Below are positions 42,344-50,549 of a stretch of 64,000 nucleotides of DNA, piece after piece. Each line of letters opens with the position of its first letter. The stretch's first letter is position 1. The position numbers and the translations under genes are program-made. The stretch comes from Brevibacterium paucivorans (lineage in GTDB: Bacteria; Actinomycetota; Actinomycetes; Actinomycetales; Brevibacteriaceae): NCBI RefSeq assembly GCF_016907735.1, contig NZ_JAFBCP010000001.1:1674001-1738000 (forward strand). The letters are read 5' to 3'. The notes under the pieces were generated by a model. That model searched no databases. It was not told the origin of the DNA and saw only the letters and a list, made by a program, of their open reading frames with translations.

Positions 42344-42828
42344 GGCGATTCGGTGCGGGTGCTGGGTGCGGTGGTTTCGCTGGGCAGCTCAGTGCGTGGC
42401 GTCGAAGCTTCACCAGACAGTTCAGTGAAGCGGTCGATCATGCCGGTGCGTCCGTCCTCGGCGCGGAAAATGCCGTTCGAGTAGCCCCATTCGTTGGCCT
42501 CGTAGATGCGGATAAACCCGCCTTTAGCCGGGGACTTGTCGCCCTTGCCCACAAGCCAGTGCATGATTTCGTGGTGCTCCTGCGTGCGGGCAAACCGCAT
42601 GAGGTCATCAAGGGACTGGAACACCACAACCAGGCCGATCCGCTTGGGGAACTCGTAGTAACTGCGGTGCCACAGGTAGCCGGGGGCGTGCTTGAGGGCC
42701 CGGGCCAGTTTGGTCCACCGGCGCACCTGATCAGCCATGTCCAGAACCGAACGGTACTCATTGCATCCTAAGAACAGAGCGTTGCCCTGCCCCTGGGGTG
42801 GGGTTTGCGAAAAGTCACGTGTACGCAT
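42340..42828 (-). CDS. Small protein with ABM-like (dimeric alpha/beta barrel) fold
   Basis: A 162-residue protein. The central section (about 25-115) reads like a dimeric alpha/beta-barrel domain: RRWTKLARALKHAPGYLWHR, VVVFQSLDDLMRFARTQEHH and EIMHWLVGKG, then FIRIYEANEWGYSNG. The C-terminal 35 residues are Ser/Thr/Pro-rich and probably disordered. GCAGGAG precedes the ATG. ABM-fold proteins include small monooxygenases, dehydratases and heme-degrading enzymes. The family is not firmly recognised. It overlaps the acyltransferase gene by 4 nt. Confidence 0.6.
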   Translation of the reverse strand: MRTRDFSQTPPQGQGNALFLGCNEYRSVLDMADQVRRWTKLARALKHAPGYLWHRSYYEFPKRIGLVVVFQSLDDLMRFARTQEHHEIMHWLVGKGDKSPAKGGFIRIYEANEWGYSNGIFRAEDGRTGMIDRFTELSGEASTPRTELPSETTAPSTRTESP

Positions 42829-42860
42829 GTGTGCTCCTGCTTGTGTTCGTGTTTCTGCTG

Positions 42861-44465
42861 TTAGGACTTCATCAAATAGGTGTTCTTGATCTTCTTGGTT
42901 GCCTCCGCGAACGGTCCGGTGCCGTGGTCGTGAAGTTCAATGCGAATGTCGGCCGCCGACGGGTCCTCCTCCAGCGACTGCTTGAAGTCACGCGACACCG
43001 CGGACAAGTGCTCAAGAATCCCCGTGGTGAGCGCGGTGCGCATCTGTTCGCGCTGGTCAGCGTCCAAGTTCTCCGCCGCCGAGGTGTCCCGCAGCTGGAT
43101 ATGTAAAGTGGGCCGCATCTCCAAGGCTCCAGTGTCCTGAAGCTCAATGCGGAACGAATCAATCAATGGTGCGTAACGCTCATCGCGGTACAAACCATTC
43201 TCAACGTCCAACGGGTAAATGTTGGCGCCCATGTACGAAATCGTGGAATCCGACCGACCAAACAGCAACACGAACGGCAGGCGCATTCCCTGACGCTTGA
43301 ACGCATCAGACAAGCGTTTTGCTAAATGCGGGAATGCGCGCGTGATACCCACCATGTCGTCAAAGCTGATGAGCGTGGCCTCATCACCGATGTTGTAGCG
43401 AAGCCGGGGGCTCATCACCGCTGCTGAGTTAATCGTGACAATAAGCTCATTGTCTTCAGTTGTTTCCAAGAAGGTCTCAAGGGGGTTGTACTGGAAAATC
43501 ATAGGAACGCGCGACTCGTTGTCGCCCAGCAGGGCCGTGCGGAAGTCGTTGTTGCGTGTCAGCTCTTTACGGATCTCAACAGCCACATCGGTTTCGCCAG
43601 CCATACCGATTGTCAGATCAGAGGCCCCGTAACCGGAGTACACGCGGTTGAACCGCTTCTCCACGTGCTCACGTAGACCCTCTGTCATGGCCTCGCCACC
43701 CACGAACCCGTTCAGAGTGAACTGGTCCCAGTACTCCGAACCACGCTCCGTGTCGTTGTCCATGTAATCGACGAGGTGTTTGAGGAACGGAGGATACGCA
43801 CTGATCAAATACGTGTGATCCGGCCCAAAATGGGTCAACGTGTCAATGATCTTCTCGAGATCAGGGCCCGTGTTCTTCACCATGGCGACCTTGGCCATAG
43901 CCAGTCCCGTGTTCGTTCCCGTGGCCCACGCGCCCATGGAGAACGCGTTGATACAGAACAGGTCACGCGCACCGAACAAGAACGTCACGTACCCAGCCAC
44001 ATTACGGTGGACCGTGTCCAGTTCCTTTTTCGAGCGCATCCAGTTAAACGGCTTACCTGATGACCCGGACGATTCGTCCACGACCGTGCCCACGGTCTCA
44101 ATGGAGCCGTTCCAGCACCGGTCGTCTTCGGAATACTGCGTGACGTAGTCGTGTTTATTGGTCGCAGGGTAGTTCTGCAGATCCCACCACGTGAACTCGT
44201 AGTCGTTTTCAACCAAATAGTCTTGGTACGCCGGAACGTCCAGGGACGCCTGTTGACAGATCATCCACGCGTTGAGCCGGGCAATGCGTTCGAGGCCCGG
44301 CTGGTAGTTGCGCGCCGTGAACCGCCAAATGGCCGGGTGTACACGATACGCCTTGTACGCAGTGGTCAAGCCCATGTTGGTCAGACGCAACAGGGTCTGG
44401 CGGGCGATATTGATGGCTCCACGTTTGATGTCGGGCTTGCGCAGTGCTGGACGCTTGTCTCTCAT
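42861..44465 (-). CDS. PaaK-like adenylate-forming acyl-CoA ligase
   Basis: A 534-residue adenylate-forming enzyme similar to phenylacetate-CoA ligase and the F390-synthetase group. The ATP loop is SSGSSGKPFNW, followed by YSGYGASD (A5-like), RYNIGDEA (A7-like) and LFGRSDSTISYMGANIYPLD (A8-like). The C-terminus KKIKNTYLMK carries a lysine pattern like the catalytic A10 lysine. It would activate a carboxylic acid as acyl-AMP and probably acyl-CoA; the substrate is unknown. The ATG at 44465 is chosen because a -10 motif TAGGTT lies 7 nt upstream; a GTG at 44510 is an alternative. It is the first gene of the operon. Confidence 0.8.
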   Translation of the reverse strand: MRDKRPALRKPDIKRGAINIARQTLLRLTNMGLTTAYKAYRVHPAIWRFTARNYQPGLERIARLNAWMICQQASLDVPAYQDYLVENDYEFTWWDLQNYPATNKHDYVTQYSEDDRCWNGSIETVGTVVDESSGSSGKPFNWMRSKKELDTVHRNVAGYVTFLFGARDLFCINAFSMGAWATGTNTGLAMAKVAMVKNTGPDLEKIIDTLTHFGPDHTYLISAYPPFLKHLVDYMDNDTERGSEYWDQFTLNGFVGGEAMTEGLREHVEKRFNRVYSGYGASDLTIGMAGETDVAVEIRKELTRNNDFRTALLGDNESRVPMIFQYNPLETFLETTEDNELIVTINSAAVMSPRLRYNIGDEATLISFDDMVGITRAFPHLAKRLSDAFKRQGMRLPFVLLFGRSDSTISYMGANIYPLDVENGLYRDERYAPLIDSFRIELQDTGALEMRPTLHIQLRDTSAAENLDADQREQMRTALTTGILEHLSAVSRDFKQSLEEDPSAADIRIELHDHGTGPFAEATKKIKNTYLMKS

Positions 44466-44472
44466 ATGACCA

Positions 44473-44478
44473 AACCTA
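44473..44478 (-). promoter_or_regulatory. -10 element for a probable leaderless PaaK-like transcript
   Basis: On the minus strand TAGGTT ends 7 nt before the ATG at 44465, and no Shine-Dalgarno sequence is present. The spacing matches the leaderless arrangement at 29904. A weak -35 (TAGTCA, spacer 18) lies upstream. Confidence 0.3.
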
Positions 44479-44563
44479 GTGTGCAGGTGTGAGATTTGAC
44501 TAGATGTCACTTGCCAGAACTGTCACACGGGTAACGTGGGACGTGAAACGAAAGGAAACCTTC

Positions 44564-45715
44564 ATGAACGAAATTCTGTCTCCCCAACTTCTTGACACGC
44601 TACGTGAACGCGCACCCCGCTATGACGCGAATAATGAGTTCTGTTTCGAGGACATGGAAGACTTGCGGGCAGCCGGTTACCTCACCATGTTGGTTCCTGA
44701 ATCCTTTGGAGGGGCGGGCATGAGTGTCGCCCAGGTTTCTCGCGTTCAGCGCACGCTCGCCCAGGCCGCGCCGGCAACTGCGCTCGCCTTCAACATGCAC
44801 CAGATCATTGTGGGACTGTGCGCGCGTTTGCACCGTGCGGGCGATTCGACCACCGACTGGGTCTTGCGCGACGCGATGGAAGGACACATTTTCGCGTTCG
44901 GTATCAGCGAAGCCGGTAACGACTCTGTTCTGTTCGACTCCACCACCGAGGCCGTCCCCACCGATGACGGCTACAAGCTCACGGGCACCAAGATCTTCAC
45001 GTCCCTGTCGCCAGTGTGGACGCGTCTGGTTGTCCATGCTCGCGTAAAAGACTCAGACCAGCTGGTCTTCGGTTTCATCGACCGAGACTCCGAAGGAATC
45101 GACATCAAGGACGACTGGGACACCTTGGGCATGCGTGCCACCCAGTCGTGTACAACGGTCCTGAACAACGTGGTCCTGCCATCCGACCGCGTTGCCACAC
45201 ACACGCCCGTTGGGCCCAACGACAACCCGTTTGTGTTCGGGATTTTCGGGTGCTTCGAACTGTTCTTGGGCAGTGTGTACAACGGTATTGGTGAACGCGC
45301 TGTTGCCCTGGCCAGCGAGATCGTTAAGAAACGCATGTCTCGGGCAAAGGGTGAGCCGTACTCCAAGGACCCCGACATTCGTTGGCAGATCGCCTCCGCC
45401 GCAATCCTCATGGACGGTGCCAGCCTGCAGCTTGAAAAGCTCACGGAGGACTTTGACCTGGTGGGCACTGACCGAGATCCCAACTACGGCATGAAGTGGT
45501 TCCTGCACTTTTCGGCGGCGAAGAATAGGTCGGCCGAGGCGGCAAAGAGCGCCGTAGATACTGCCCTTCGCGTGTGTGGGGGCTCCCAGTACTATTCGCG
45601 CAGTGAACTCCAGCGCTTGTACCGGGATGTCCTGGCCGGAATTTACCAGCCTAGTGACAACGAAAGCCTGCACACCGCGTACGGCAACGCACTGCTGGGG
45701 CCCATCGAAGATTAA
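44564..45715 (+). CDS. Acyl-CoA-dehydrogenase-fold flavoprotein
   Basis: A 383-residue protein with the N-terminal helical, middle beta and C-terminal helical domains of acyl-CoA dehydrogenases: FGISEAGNDS, KLTGTKIFTSLSPVW, GMRATQSCTTVLNNVVLPSD and CGGSQYYSRSELQRLYRDV. The usual catalytic Glu in the YEG loop is not seen; the region reads AGIYQPSDNESLHTAYG, a form I recall from other actinobacterial paralogues. It may oxidise an acyl thioester or act as a flavin oxygenase. AAAGGAAA precedes the ATG. It is divergent from the PaaK-like operon, which would make acyl-CoA, so a shared pathway is likely. Confidence 0.82.
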   Translation: MNEILSPQLLDTLRERAPRYDANNEFCFEDMEDLRAAGYLTMLVPESFGGAGMSVAQVSRVQRTLAQAAPATALAFNMHQIIVGLCARLHRAGDSTTDWVLRDAMEGHIFAFGISEAGNDSVLFDSTTEAVPTDDGYKLTGTKIFTSLSPVWTRLVVHARVKDSDQLVFGFIDRDSEGIDIKDDWDTLGMRATQSCTTVLNNVVLPSDRVATHTPVGPNDNPFVFGIFGCFELFLGSVYNGIGERAVALASEIVKKRMSRAKGEPYSKDPDIRWQIASAAILMDGASLQLEKLTEDFDLVGTDRDPNYGMKWFLHFSAAKNRSAEAAKSAVDTALRVCGGSQYYSRSELQRLYRDVLAGIYQPSDNESLHTAYGNALLGPIED

Positions 45716-45726
45716 GCACTCCCAAC

Positions 45727-45782
45727 GGCGCAAAACGAGCGAAACGGCGCATTATATTGCGTAGTTTCGCTCGTTTTGCGCC
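45727..45782. repeat. 56-bp palindromic repeat element, copy 1
   Basis: A 19-bp perfect stem, GGCGCAAAACGAGCGAAAC (45727-45745) against 45764-45782, has an inner 4-bp stem and a TTATAT loop. It starts 12 bp after the flavoprotein stop, so it can also act as a terminator. Copy 2 at 48481 has the same length and nearly the same sequence. Confidence 0.85.
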
Positions 45783-45875
45783 TTCTGGACTTAGCTACTC
45801 CACCCGGTGCGTCCCAACTGCGCAAAGCTGCGCGTACAGAGTCACTTCCTCACACCTCGGCAGGGGTTTCTGACT

Positions 45876-45924
45876 CGTTTAGCTACACTCCAGCTCGATT
45901 TCGCCCGTCGAGTGTAGCTAAACG
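45876..45924. repeat. 15-bp inverted repeat with 19-nt loop
   Basis: CGTTTAGCTACACTC (45876-45890) and its exact complement at 45910-45924 enclose 19 nt. No T-tract follows and no gene lies inside. Role unknown. Confidence 0.7.
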
Positions 45925-46070
45925 CACTCCCAGCCCGAGGTCATCGTCTCTTCCGCTGTCGCTTTCCCGCCCGTGTCCGGGGTCACTGTTAAGGTGAACA
46001 TATGCCCGTAAAAACGGGTGGTCAGTGCCACAAAAATGCGTGCTGATCTGAGTTCTGCAAGGAGAGTTTA

Positions 46071-47354
46071 ATGTCGTCAGTGCCCTCCATTCTGAGTGAG
46101 TCGCTCGAACAGGTCGATCCGGAAATCGCGCAGGTTTTGGATGACGAACTGCAACGTCAGCGAGACACACTCGAGATGATTGCCTCGGAAAACTTCGTCC
46201 CCAAAGCCGTTTTGCAAGCACAGGGGTCGGTCCTCACAAACAAGTACGCGGAAGGATACCCGGGGCGCCGCTACTACGGAGGGTGCGAACACGTAGACGT
46301 CGCAGAGAACCTCGCGATTGACCGTGTGAAGGAACTCTTCGGAGCGAACTTCGCTAACGTGCAACCTCACTCTGGTGCTCAAGCAAATGCGGCAGTGATG
46401 CACGCTCTGGCTCGCCCGGGAGACACGCTCATGGGGATGAGCCTGGCACACGGTGGTCACTTGACCCACGGTATGAAGATCAACTTCTCTGGTCGCCTCT
46501 ATGACATCGCTGCCTACGGTGTGGACGAAGCGACCAACCGCCTGGACATGGACAAGGTGCGCAAGACCGCACTGGAAAGCAAACCCAAAGTAATTGTGGC
46601 CGGATGGTCCGCCTACCCACGCCACCTCGACTTCGAAGCCTTCCGCGAAATCGCCGACGAAGTTGGTGCAAAGCTGTGGGTCGACATGGCGCACTTCGCG
46701 GGACTCGTCGCCGCAGGACTGCACCCCAGCCCAGTGCCATACGCTGACGTGGTGTCTTCAACCGTTCACAAGACCCTCAGCGGTCCACGTTCGGGTCTGA
46801 TTCTGAGCCGTGACGAAGACATCGCTAAGAAGATCAACTCAGCTGTGTTCCCCGGTCAGCAGGGTGGTCCACTCATGCACGTGGTGGCGGCCAAGGCCAT
46901 CGCGTTCAAGATCGCTCAGTCCGCCGAGTTCAAAGAAAAGCAAGAGCGTACTCTCCGCGGCGCAAAGATCCTGGCTGAACGCCTCCTCCAGGACGATGTC
47001 ACCGACGCCGGTGTCAGCGTTCTGACAGAAGGAACCGACGTTCACCTGGTGCTCGTTGACCTGCGGAACTCCGCTCTCAACGGTCAGGAAGCAGAAGACC
47101 TGCTCCACTCGGTTGGAATCACGGTCAACCGCAACGCAGTTCCTTTCGACCCACGGCCACCCATGGTCACCTCGGGCCTGCGGGTGGGAACCCCGGCGCT
47201 TGCTTCCCGTGGCTTTGGTGACGAAGAATTCACCGAGGTCGCCGACATCATGGCGCAGGTCCTCAAGCCCGGCTGCGACCTGGACGAACAGCGCCAGCGC
47301 GTGGCTCGACTGACCCAAGCATTCCCGCTTTATGAAGGACTGAAACAGTACTGA
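46071..47354 (+). CDS. glyA: Serine hydroxymethyltransferase
   Basis: The PLP enzyme (427 residues) converts serine and tetrahydrofolate to glycine and methylene-tetrahydrofolate. The PLP lysine lies in [34 protein letters not shown] and [18 protein letters not shown] are conserved. AAGGAGAG precedes the ATG at 46071. The stop overlaps the folD start (TGATG), so the two one-carbon enzymes form a coupled operon. Confidence 0.97.
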   Translation: MSSVPSILSESLEQVDPEIAQVLDDELQRQRDTLEMIASENFVPKAVLQAQGSVLTNKYAEGYPGRRYYGGCEHVDVAENLAIDRVKELFGANFANVQPHSGAQANAAVMHALARPGDTLMGMSLAHGGHLTHGMKINFSGRLYDIAAYGVDEATNRLDMDKVRKTALESKPKVIVAGWSAYPRHLDFEAFREIADEVGAKLWVDMAHFAGLVAAGLHPSPVPYADVVSSTVHKTLSGPRSGLILSRDEDIAKKINSAVFPGQQGGPLMHVVAAKAIAFKIAQSAEFKEKQERTLRGAKILAERLLQDDVTDAGVSVLTEGTDVHLVLVDLRNSALNGQEAEDLLHSVGITVNRNAVPFDPRPPMVTSGLRVGTPALASRGFGDEEFTEVADIMAQVLKPGCDLDEQRQRVARLTQAFPLYEGLKQY

Positions 47355-48232
47355 TGGCGCAGATTCTCGACGGAAAAGCGACTGCAAAAGCGCTCAAGCA
47401 GGAATTCTCTGAGCGCGTTGCGAGGCTAAAAGAACACGGAGTGACGCCTGGCCTGGGTACCTTGCTGGTAGGCGAGGACCCCGGCTCGCAATGGTACGTG
47501 GCGGGTAAACACCGCGACTGTGCCGAAGTCGGCATCGAGTCGATTCGTGAAGACCTCCCGGAAACCGCGACCCAGCAGGAAATCGAAGACGCAGTTCAGC
47601 GCCTTAACGACAACCCTGTATGCACCGGGTTCATCGTGCAGTTGCCACTGCCCAAAGGGATCGACACCAACCGGGTTTTGGAGCTGATCGACCCTGACAA
47701 GGACGCCGACGGCCTACACCCCATGAACTTGGGTCGCCTGGTTTTGCGGGTAGGTGAGGACGTTGAGTCGTCCTTGCCGTGTACACCGGTAGGGATCGTT
47801 GAGCTTCTAGAACGCCACGGTGTTGACTTAAACGGTAAACACGTCGTGGTGCTTGGCCGCGGAGTGACCGTGGGTCGCCCCATCGGGTTGATCCTGACCC
47901 GCCGCGCCGTGAACGCCACGGTGACGCTCACGCACACCGGAACCACAAACCTCAAGGAACTGCTCCAACAAGCCGATGTCGTTGTCGCCGCCGCAGGTGT
48001 CAAAGACATCGTGGATGGCGACTCGGTCAAGGACGGCGTGGTGCTGGTTGACGTGGGAGTTTCGCGCGAAACCGACCCCGAAACCGGTAAGTCCCGGGTT
48101 GTGGGCGACGTTTCCGAAGAGGCGCGCGCTAAGTCGTCGTTCTACTCGCCCAACCCTGGGGGAGTGGGACCCATGACGCGCGTTGAACTGTTGCGTAACG
48201 TCATTGAGAGCGCTGAACGGTCACTTGCGTAG
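47354..48232 (+). CDS. folD: Methylenetetrahydrofolate dehydrogenase/cyclohydrolase
   Basis: The bifunctional enzyme (292 residues) oxidises methylene-THF to methenyl-THF and hydrolyses that to 10-formyl-THF. The catalytic Tyr-Lys pair is in [13 protein letters not shown]. Other signatures are [20 protein letters not shown] with GLHP and [17 protein letters not shown]. It follows glyA with a one-base overlap. Confidence 0.96.
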   Translation: MAQILDGKATAKALKQEFSERVARLKEHGVTPGLGTLLVGEDPGSQWYVAGKHRDCAEVGIESIREDLPETATQQEIEDAVQRLNDNPVCTGFIVQLPLPKGIDTNRVLELIDPDKDADGLHPMNLGRLVLRVGEDVESSLPCTPVGIVELLERHGVDLNGKHVVVLGRGVTVGRPIGLILTRRAVNATVTLTHTGTTNLKELLQQADVVVAAAGVKDIVDGDSVKDGVVLVDVGVSRETDPETGKSRVVGDVSEEARAKSSFYSPNPGGVGPMTRVELLRNVIESAERSLA

Positions 48233-48246
48233 TGGGCTGTAACCCA

Positions 48247-48377
48247 GTTACCCACCACAAGTAAGAGGTTTGCGCATAGGGGTGGTGTGTAACTGGCCGA
48301 TTTTGGGCCGAAAAAGTGAACAAAACGAACAAAAAGGGTGTTTACCCACCAACCCTGTTCGAGGGGTGGTGGGTAAA
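48247..48377. repeat. Cluster of alternating TTACCCACCA motifs
   Basis: GTTACCCACCAC (48247-48258) is followed by its near-complement GTGGTGTGTAAC (48282-48293, one mismatch). TTTACCCACC (48341-48350) is followed by its exact complement GGTGGGTAAA (48368-48377). The second pair extends inward to about 14 bp. The motif may be a protein-binding site or part of the folD 3' end. Confidence 0.6.
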
Positions 48378-48480
48378 TGGTTCTTGTGCGCGTGGCGACG
48401 TGGTATCTGATTGGTGTGTCACATCTGCTCGGTAGAGCAGTCCAAGTGAAGCACTCCGGGTGTTTTAGCCAAGTCCAGAC

Positions 48481-48536
48481 GGCGCAAAGCGAGCGGGACG
48501 TCGCATTATAATGCGTAGTCTTGCTCGCTTTGCGCC
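48481..48536. repeat. 56-bp palindromic repeat element, copy 2
   Basis: GGCGCAAAGCGAGCGGGAC (48481-48499) pairs over 19 positions with 48518-48536 (two G-T pairs), with an inner 5-bp stem and a TATA loop. Relative to copy 1 at 45727, the stem substitutions keep Watson-Crick or G-T pairing. Confidence 0.85.
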
Positions 48537-48765
48537 GTTTCGTTTGGCCGCAGTCGGCAGATTCGACTGTAACCACTTACGTTTCGGACCCCGAGGTGAC
48601 CGTACCTGTTCGGGGCACGATACTGGCCGTGGTGGTGGGTGCAGTAGCGTCATCAGTTCGGGAGAGCGGCTCAAAGGTAAAGGTTCGGGGTGTGAACGAT
48701 GTCCTGAAACCGGACAAGGTGGTTCACTCCGAGCGGTCTAGCTGGCTAAGTTTGCGCGCACACAG

Positions 48766-48800
48766 AAAAGCGAGGGGATATGAAATCCCCTCGCTTTTGT
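48766..48800. terminator. Terminator downstream of the GNAT gene
   Basis: A perfect 14-bp stem, AAAAGCGAGGGGAT (48766-48779) against 48785-48798, has a 5-nt loop; the stem ends in T4 on both strands. It most likely terminates the minus-strand GNAT gene. Confidence 0.75.
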
Positions 48801-48835
48801 GTTTGCCGTCTGTGGCTGGTGCGCGTGTCTGCGGT

Positions 48836-49321
48836 TTACTGCAGGGCGAGCGTGAGCTTGAACAGAATGCGGGGTTTGTCTTTACCTGCGTAGTTGTCCA
48901 TGAGCACGCTTTCGAACCCGATGGACGAGTGGAAAGCTACGGCTGCTGAGTTTTCAGGCATGGTCGTTGCCTGAACCTCGGTCTTACCCTTGTTGCGTGC
49001 CAACTCGATGAACGAGTCGTAGAGCTTGCGACCGATTCCCTGGTGACGGAAGTCGTCGCGAGCAGCAACGAGGTGGATATAAGCGGGGCCGTCCAGGGGA
49101 ATAACACCCAGCAGGTACCCAACGATTTCGTTTTTGTATCGAGCGACCAGGCCAGACGCAGCCAACTGGCGGAACCAGTATGGATCGTGGTCTTCGCTGA
49201 GGTCGCGTTCGCCCCAAAACTTCTGTTGTTCGTCGACCAAGAAGGTGCGGAGGTCGTCCGCGTCGACTTCGTCGAGTGGGCTTACGGCTAGACGTTCAAT
49301 GTCGAATTCCGGTGTTGCCAT
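48836..49321 (-). CDS. GNAT-family N-acetyltransferase
   Basis: A 161-residue protein with the GNAT acetyl-CoA site RDDFRHQGIGRKLYDSFIEL (motif A, RxxGxG/A pattern) preceded by VGYLLGVIPLDGPAYIHLVA and followed by NSAAVAFHSSIGFES (motif B). The ATG at 49321 has AAGGAG 7 nt upstream; in-frame upstream codons are not needed. It would acetylate an amine, but the substrate is unknown. It is monocistronic and divergent from xthA. Confidence 0.85.
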   Translation of the reverse strand: MATPEFDIERLAVSPLDEVDADDLRTFLVDEQQKFWGERDLSEDHDPYWFRQLAASGLVARYKNEIVGYLLGVIPLDGPAYIHLVAARDDFRHQGIGRKLYDSFIELARNKGKTEVQATTMPENSAAVAFHSSIGFESVLMDNYAGKDKPRILFKLTLALQ

Positions 49322-49425
49322 GAGTCGTCTCCTTGTCATCTCAGGACTTCTAACTGTACCCAATTTTCATGACAGGGACGTTAGCCGAGTCACTTGTAAG
49401 ACATTGTGCGTGAAAAGATGAACAC

Positions 49426-50244
49426 ATGATTACAGTCGCTAGCGTTAATGTGAACGGAATCCGCGCAGCTATGCGGAAAGGAATGGAACCCTGGTATAAC
49501 CAGCACACGCCACAGATTCTGACGCTGCAAGAAGTCAGAGCAGCAAATGACATTGCGTACAGCGTCATGGAACCATTTGGCGGGAACGCCTACAGCGCCG
49601 ATGCGGAAGCAAAAGGACGGGCAGGTGTCGCGATTGTCTCTCAGACTCCAGCACGTGAAGTGCGCGTGGGGATTGGAGACGAGTACTTTGAACGTTCCGG
49701 TCGCTGGATCGAATGCGACTACGACCTGTCTGACGGTTCCACGCTGGCCGTGGTCTCCGCCTATGTACACTCAGGTGAAGCTGGAACGCCTAAACAAGAC
49801 GATAAGTACCGGTTCTTAGATCGCATGAAAGAACGTTTGCCACAGCTTGCTGCAAGTGCCGACTACGCCCTCATCACCGGTGACTTGAACGTGGGCCACA
49901 CAGAACTTGACATTAAGAACTGGAAAGCTAATCAGAAGAAGGCCGGGTTCCTCCCTGAAGAACGCGCGTACTTTGACGAATTCTTTGGCGACCTGGGTTG
50001 GGTTGACGTCCACCGCACGCTATCCGGTGAAACCCCTGGCCCATACACATGGTGGTCAATGCGAGGCAAGGCCTTCGACAATGACGCGGGGTGGAGGATC
50101 GACTACCACATGGCCACGCCCAACCTTGCTGAGTTGGCGTCGAACGCACGCGTTCACCGGGCCGCGTCATGGGGTGAGCGGTGGAGTGACCACGCGCCAC
50201 TCGTCATTGATTACGACCTGCCGGAACTGGTGGGAAACGAATAG
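49426..50244 (+). CDS. xthA: Exodeoxyribonuclease III / AP endonuclease
   Basis: The repair nuclease (272 residues) cleaves abasic sites and degrades 3' ends. Exonuclease-endonuclease-phosphatase fold motifs are visible: SVNVNGIRAA, LTLQEVRA (metal-binding Glu), TGDLNVGHTELDIKNWK (catalytic Asp/Asn) and SDHAPLVIDYD (catalytic Asp-His). No strong ribosome binding site precedes the ATG. In other Micrococcales it also lies between folD and trpS. Confidence 0.93.
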   Translation: MITVASVNVNGIRAAMRKGMEPWYNQHTPQILTLQEVRAANDIAYSVMEPFGGNAYSADAEAKGRAGVAIVSQTPAREVRVGIGDEYFERSGRWIECDYDLSDGSTLAVVSAYVHSGEAGTPKQDDKYRFLDRMKERLPQLAASADYALITGDLNVGHTELDIKNWKANQKKAGFLPEERAYFDEFFGDLGWVDVHRTLSGETPGPYTWWSMRGKAFDNDAGWRIDYHMATPNLAELASNARVHRAASWGERWSDHAPLVIDYDLPELVGNE

Positions 50245-50289
50245 CCCGTAGAACGAATAACCAACAGCTGTAGCTCAGAGTAAAAACAA

Positions 50290-50326
50290 GCGGGGGCACA
50301 CGTGTGAAAACGTGTGCCCCCGCCTG
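50290..50326. terminator. Terminator between xthA and ybdD
   Basis: A perfect 13-bp stem, GCGGGGGCACACG (50290-50302) against 50311-50323, has an 8-nt loop and CTGTTCT following. It separates the converging xthA and cstA-ybdD transcripts. Confidence 0.75.
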
Positions 50327-50345
50327 TTCTCTAGTAGCAGTGCGC

Positions 50346-50549
50346 TTAGCAGCAGCGTGCTTTAGGGTTTCGGTCCTGTTCGTCGGTGAGGTCCCGCCAG
50401 AACTGGCGTTCTCCCATGGCACCCTCGCAGGTGCCGTGGCGCTGTTTGTAGGACTCGAGGTAGTGCTTGTAAGCGTTTTCGCCCATCACTTCCTTGATGT
50501 ACCAGTGAACAGCTTTCAACGGTTTGAGGACTGCCGAAATCCTACTCAT
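50346..50549 (-). CDS. ybdD: YbdD/YjiX-family small protein
   Basis: A 67-residue protein of the DUF466 (YbdD/YjiX) family: VHWYIKEVMGENAYKHYLES, KQRHGTCEGAMGERQFWRDL and a terminal RCC. The ATG at 50549 lies inside the last codons of cstA (8-nt overlap). In E. coli YbdD is needed for pyruvate uptake by CstA, so the two act together. Confidence 0.9.
   Translation of the reverse strand: MSRISAVLKPLKAVHWYIKEVMGENAYKHYLESYKQRHGTCEGAMGERQFWRDLTDEQDRNPKARCC

Larger units (their letters stand above)
45716..46070. other. Intergenic region with palindromic repeats before glyA
   Basis: This 355-bp gap holds the 56-bp palindromic element (45727-45782), a separate 15-bp inverted repeat (45876-45924), one CACCTCGG octamer (45853-45860) and a short CCCGT-AAAA-ACGGG hairpin (46005-46018) in the probable glyA leader. 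No promoter pair is convincing and no gene is supported. Confidence 0.6.
48233..48835. other. 600-bp intergenic region rich in inverted repeats
   Basis: Between folD and the converging GNAT gene there is no convincing gene. The region holds four copies of a TTACCCACCA motif in alternating orientation (48247-48377), the CTGCTC-GGTA-GAGCAG hairpin near 48425, copy 2 of the 56-bp palindrome (48481-48536), one CACCTCGG octamer (48591-48598) and a terminator (48766-48800). Frames open across 48511-48949 show no recognisable protein. Confidence 0.65.

Noticed and set aside
48420..48480. tRNA-like D-arm sequence GCTCGGTAGAGC
   Set aside because: No acceptor stem, anticodon arm or T-loop consensus around it; it is a simple CTGCTC/GAGCAG hairpin.
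48511..48949. Plus-strand frames across the folD-GNAT gap
   Set aside because: They run through a palindromic repeat and a terminator and into the GNAT gene on the other strand; no family features.
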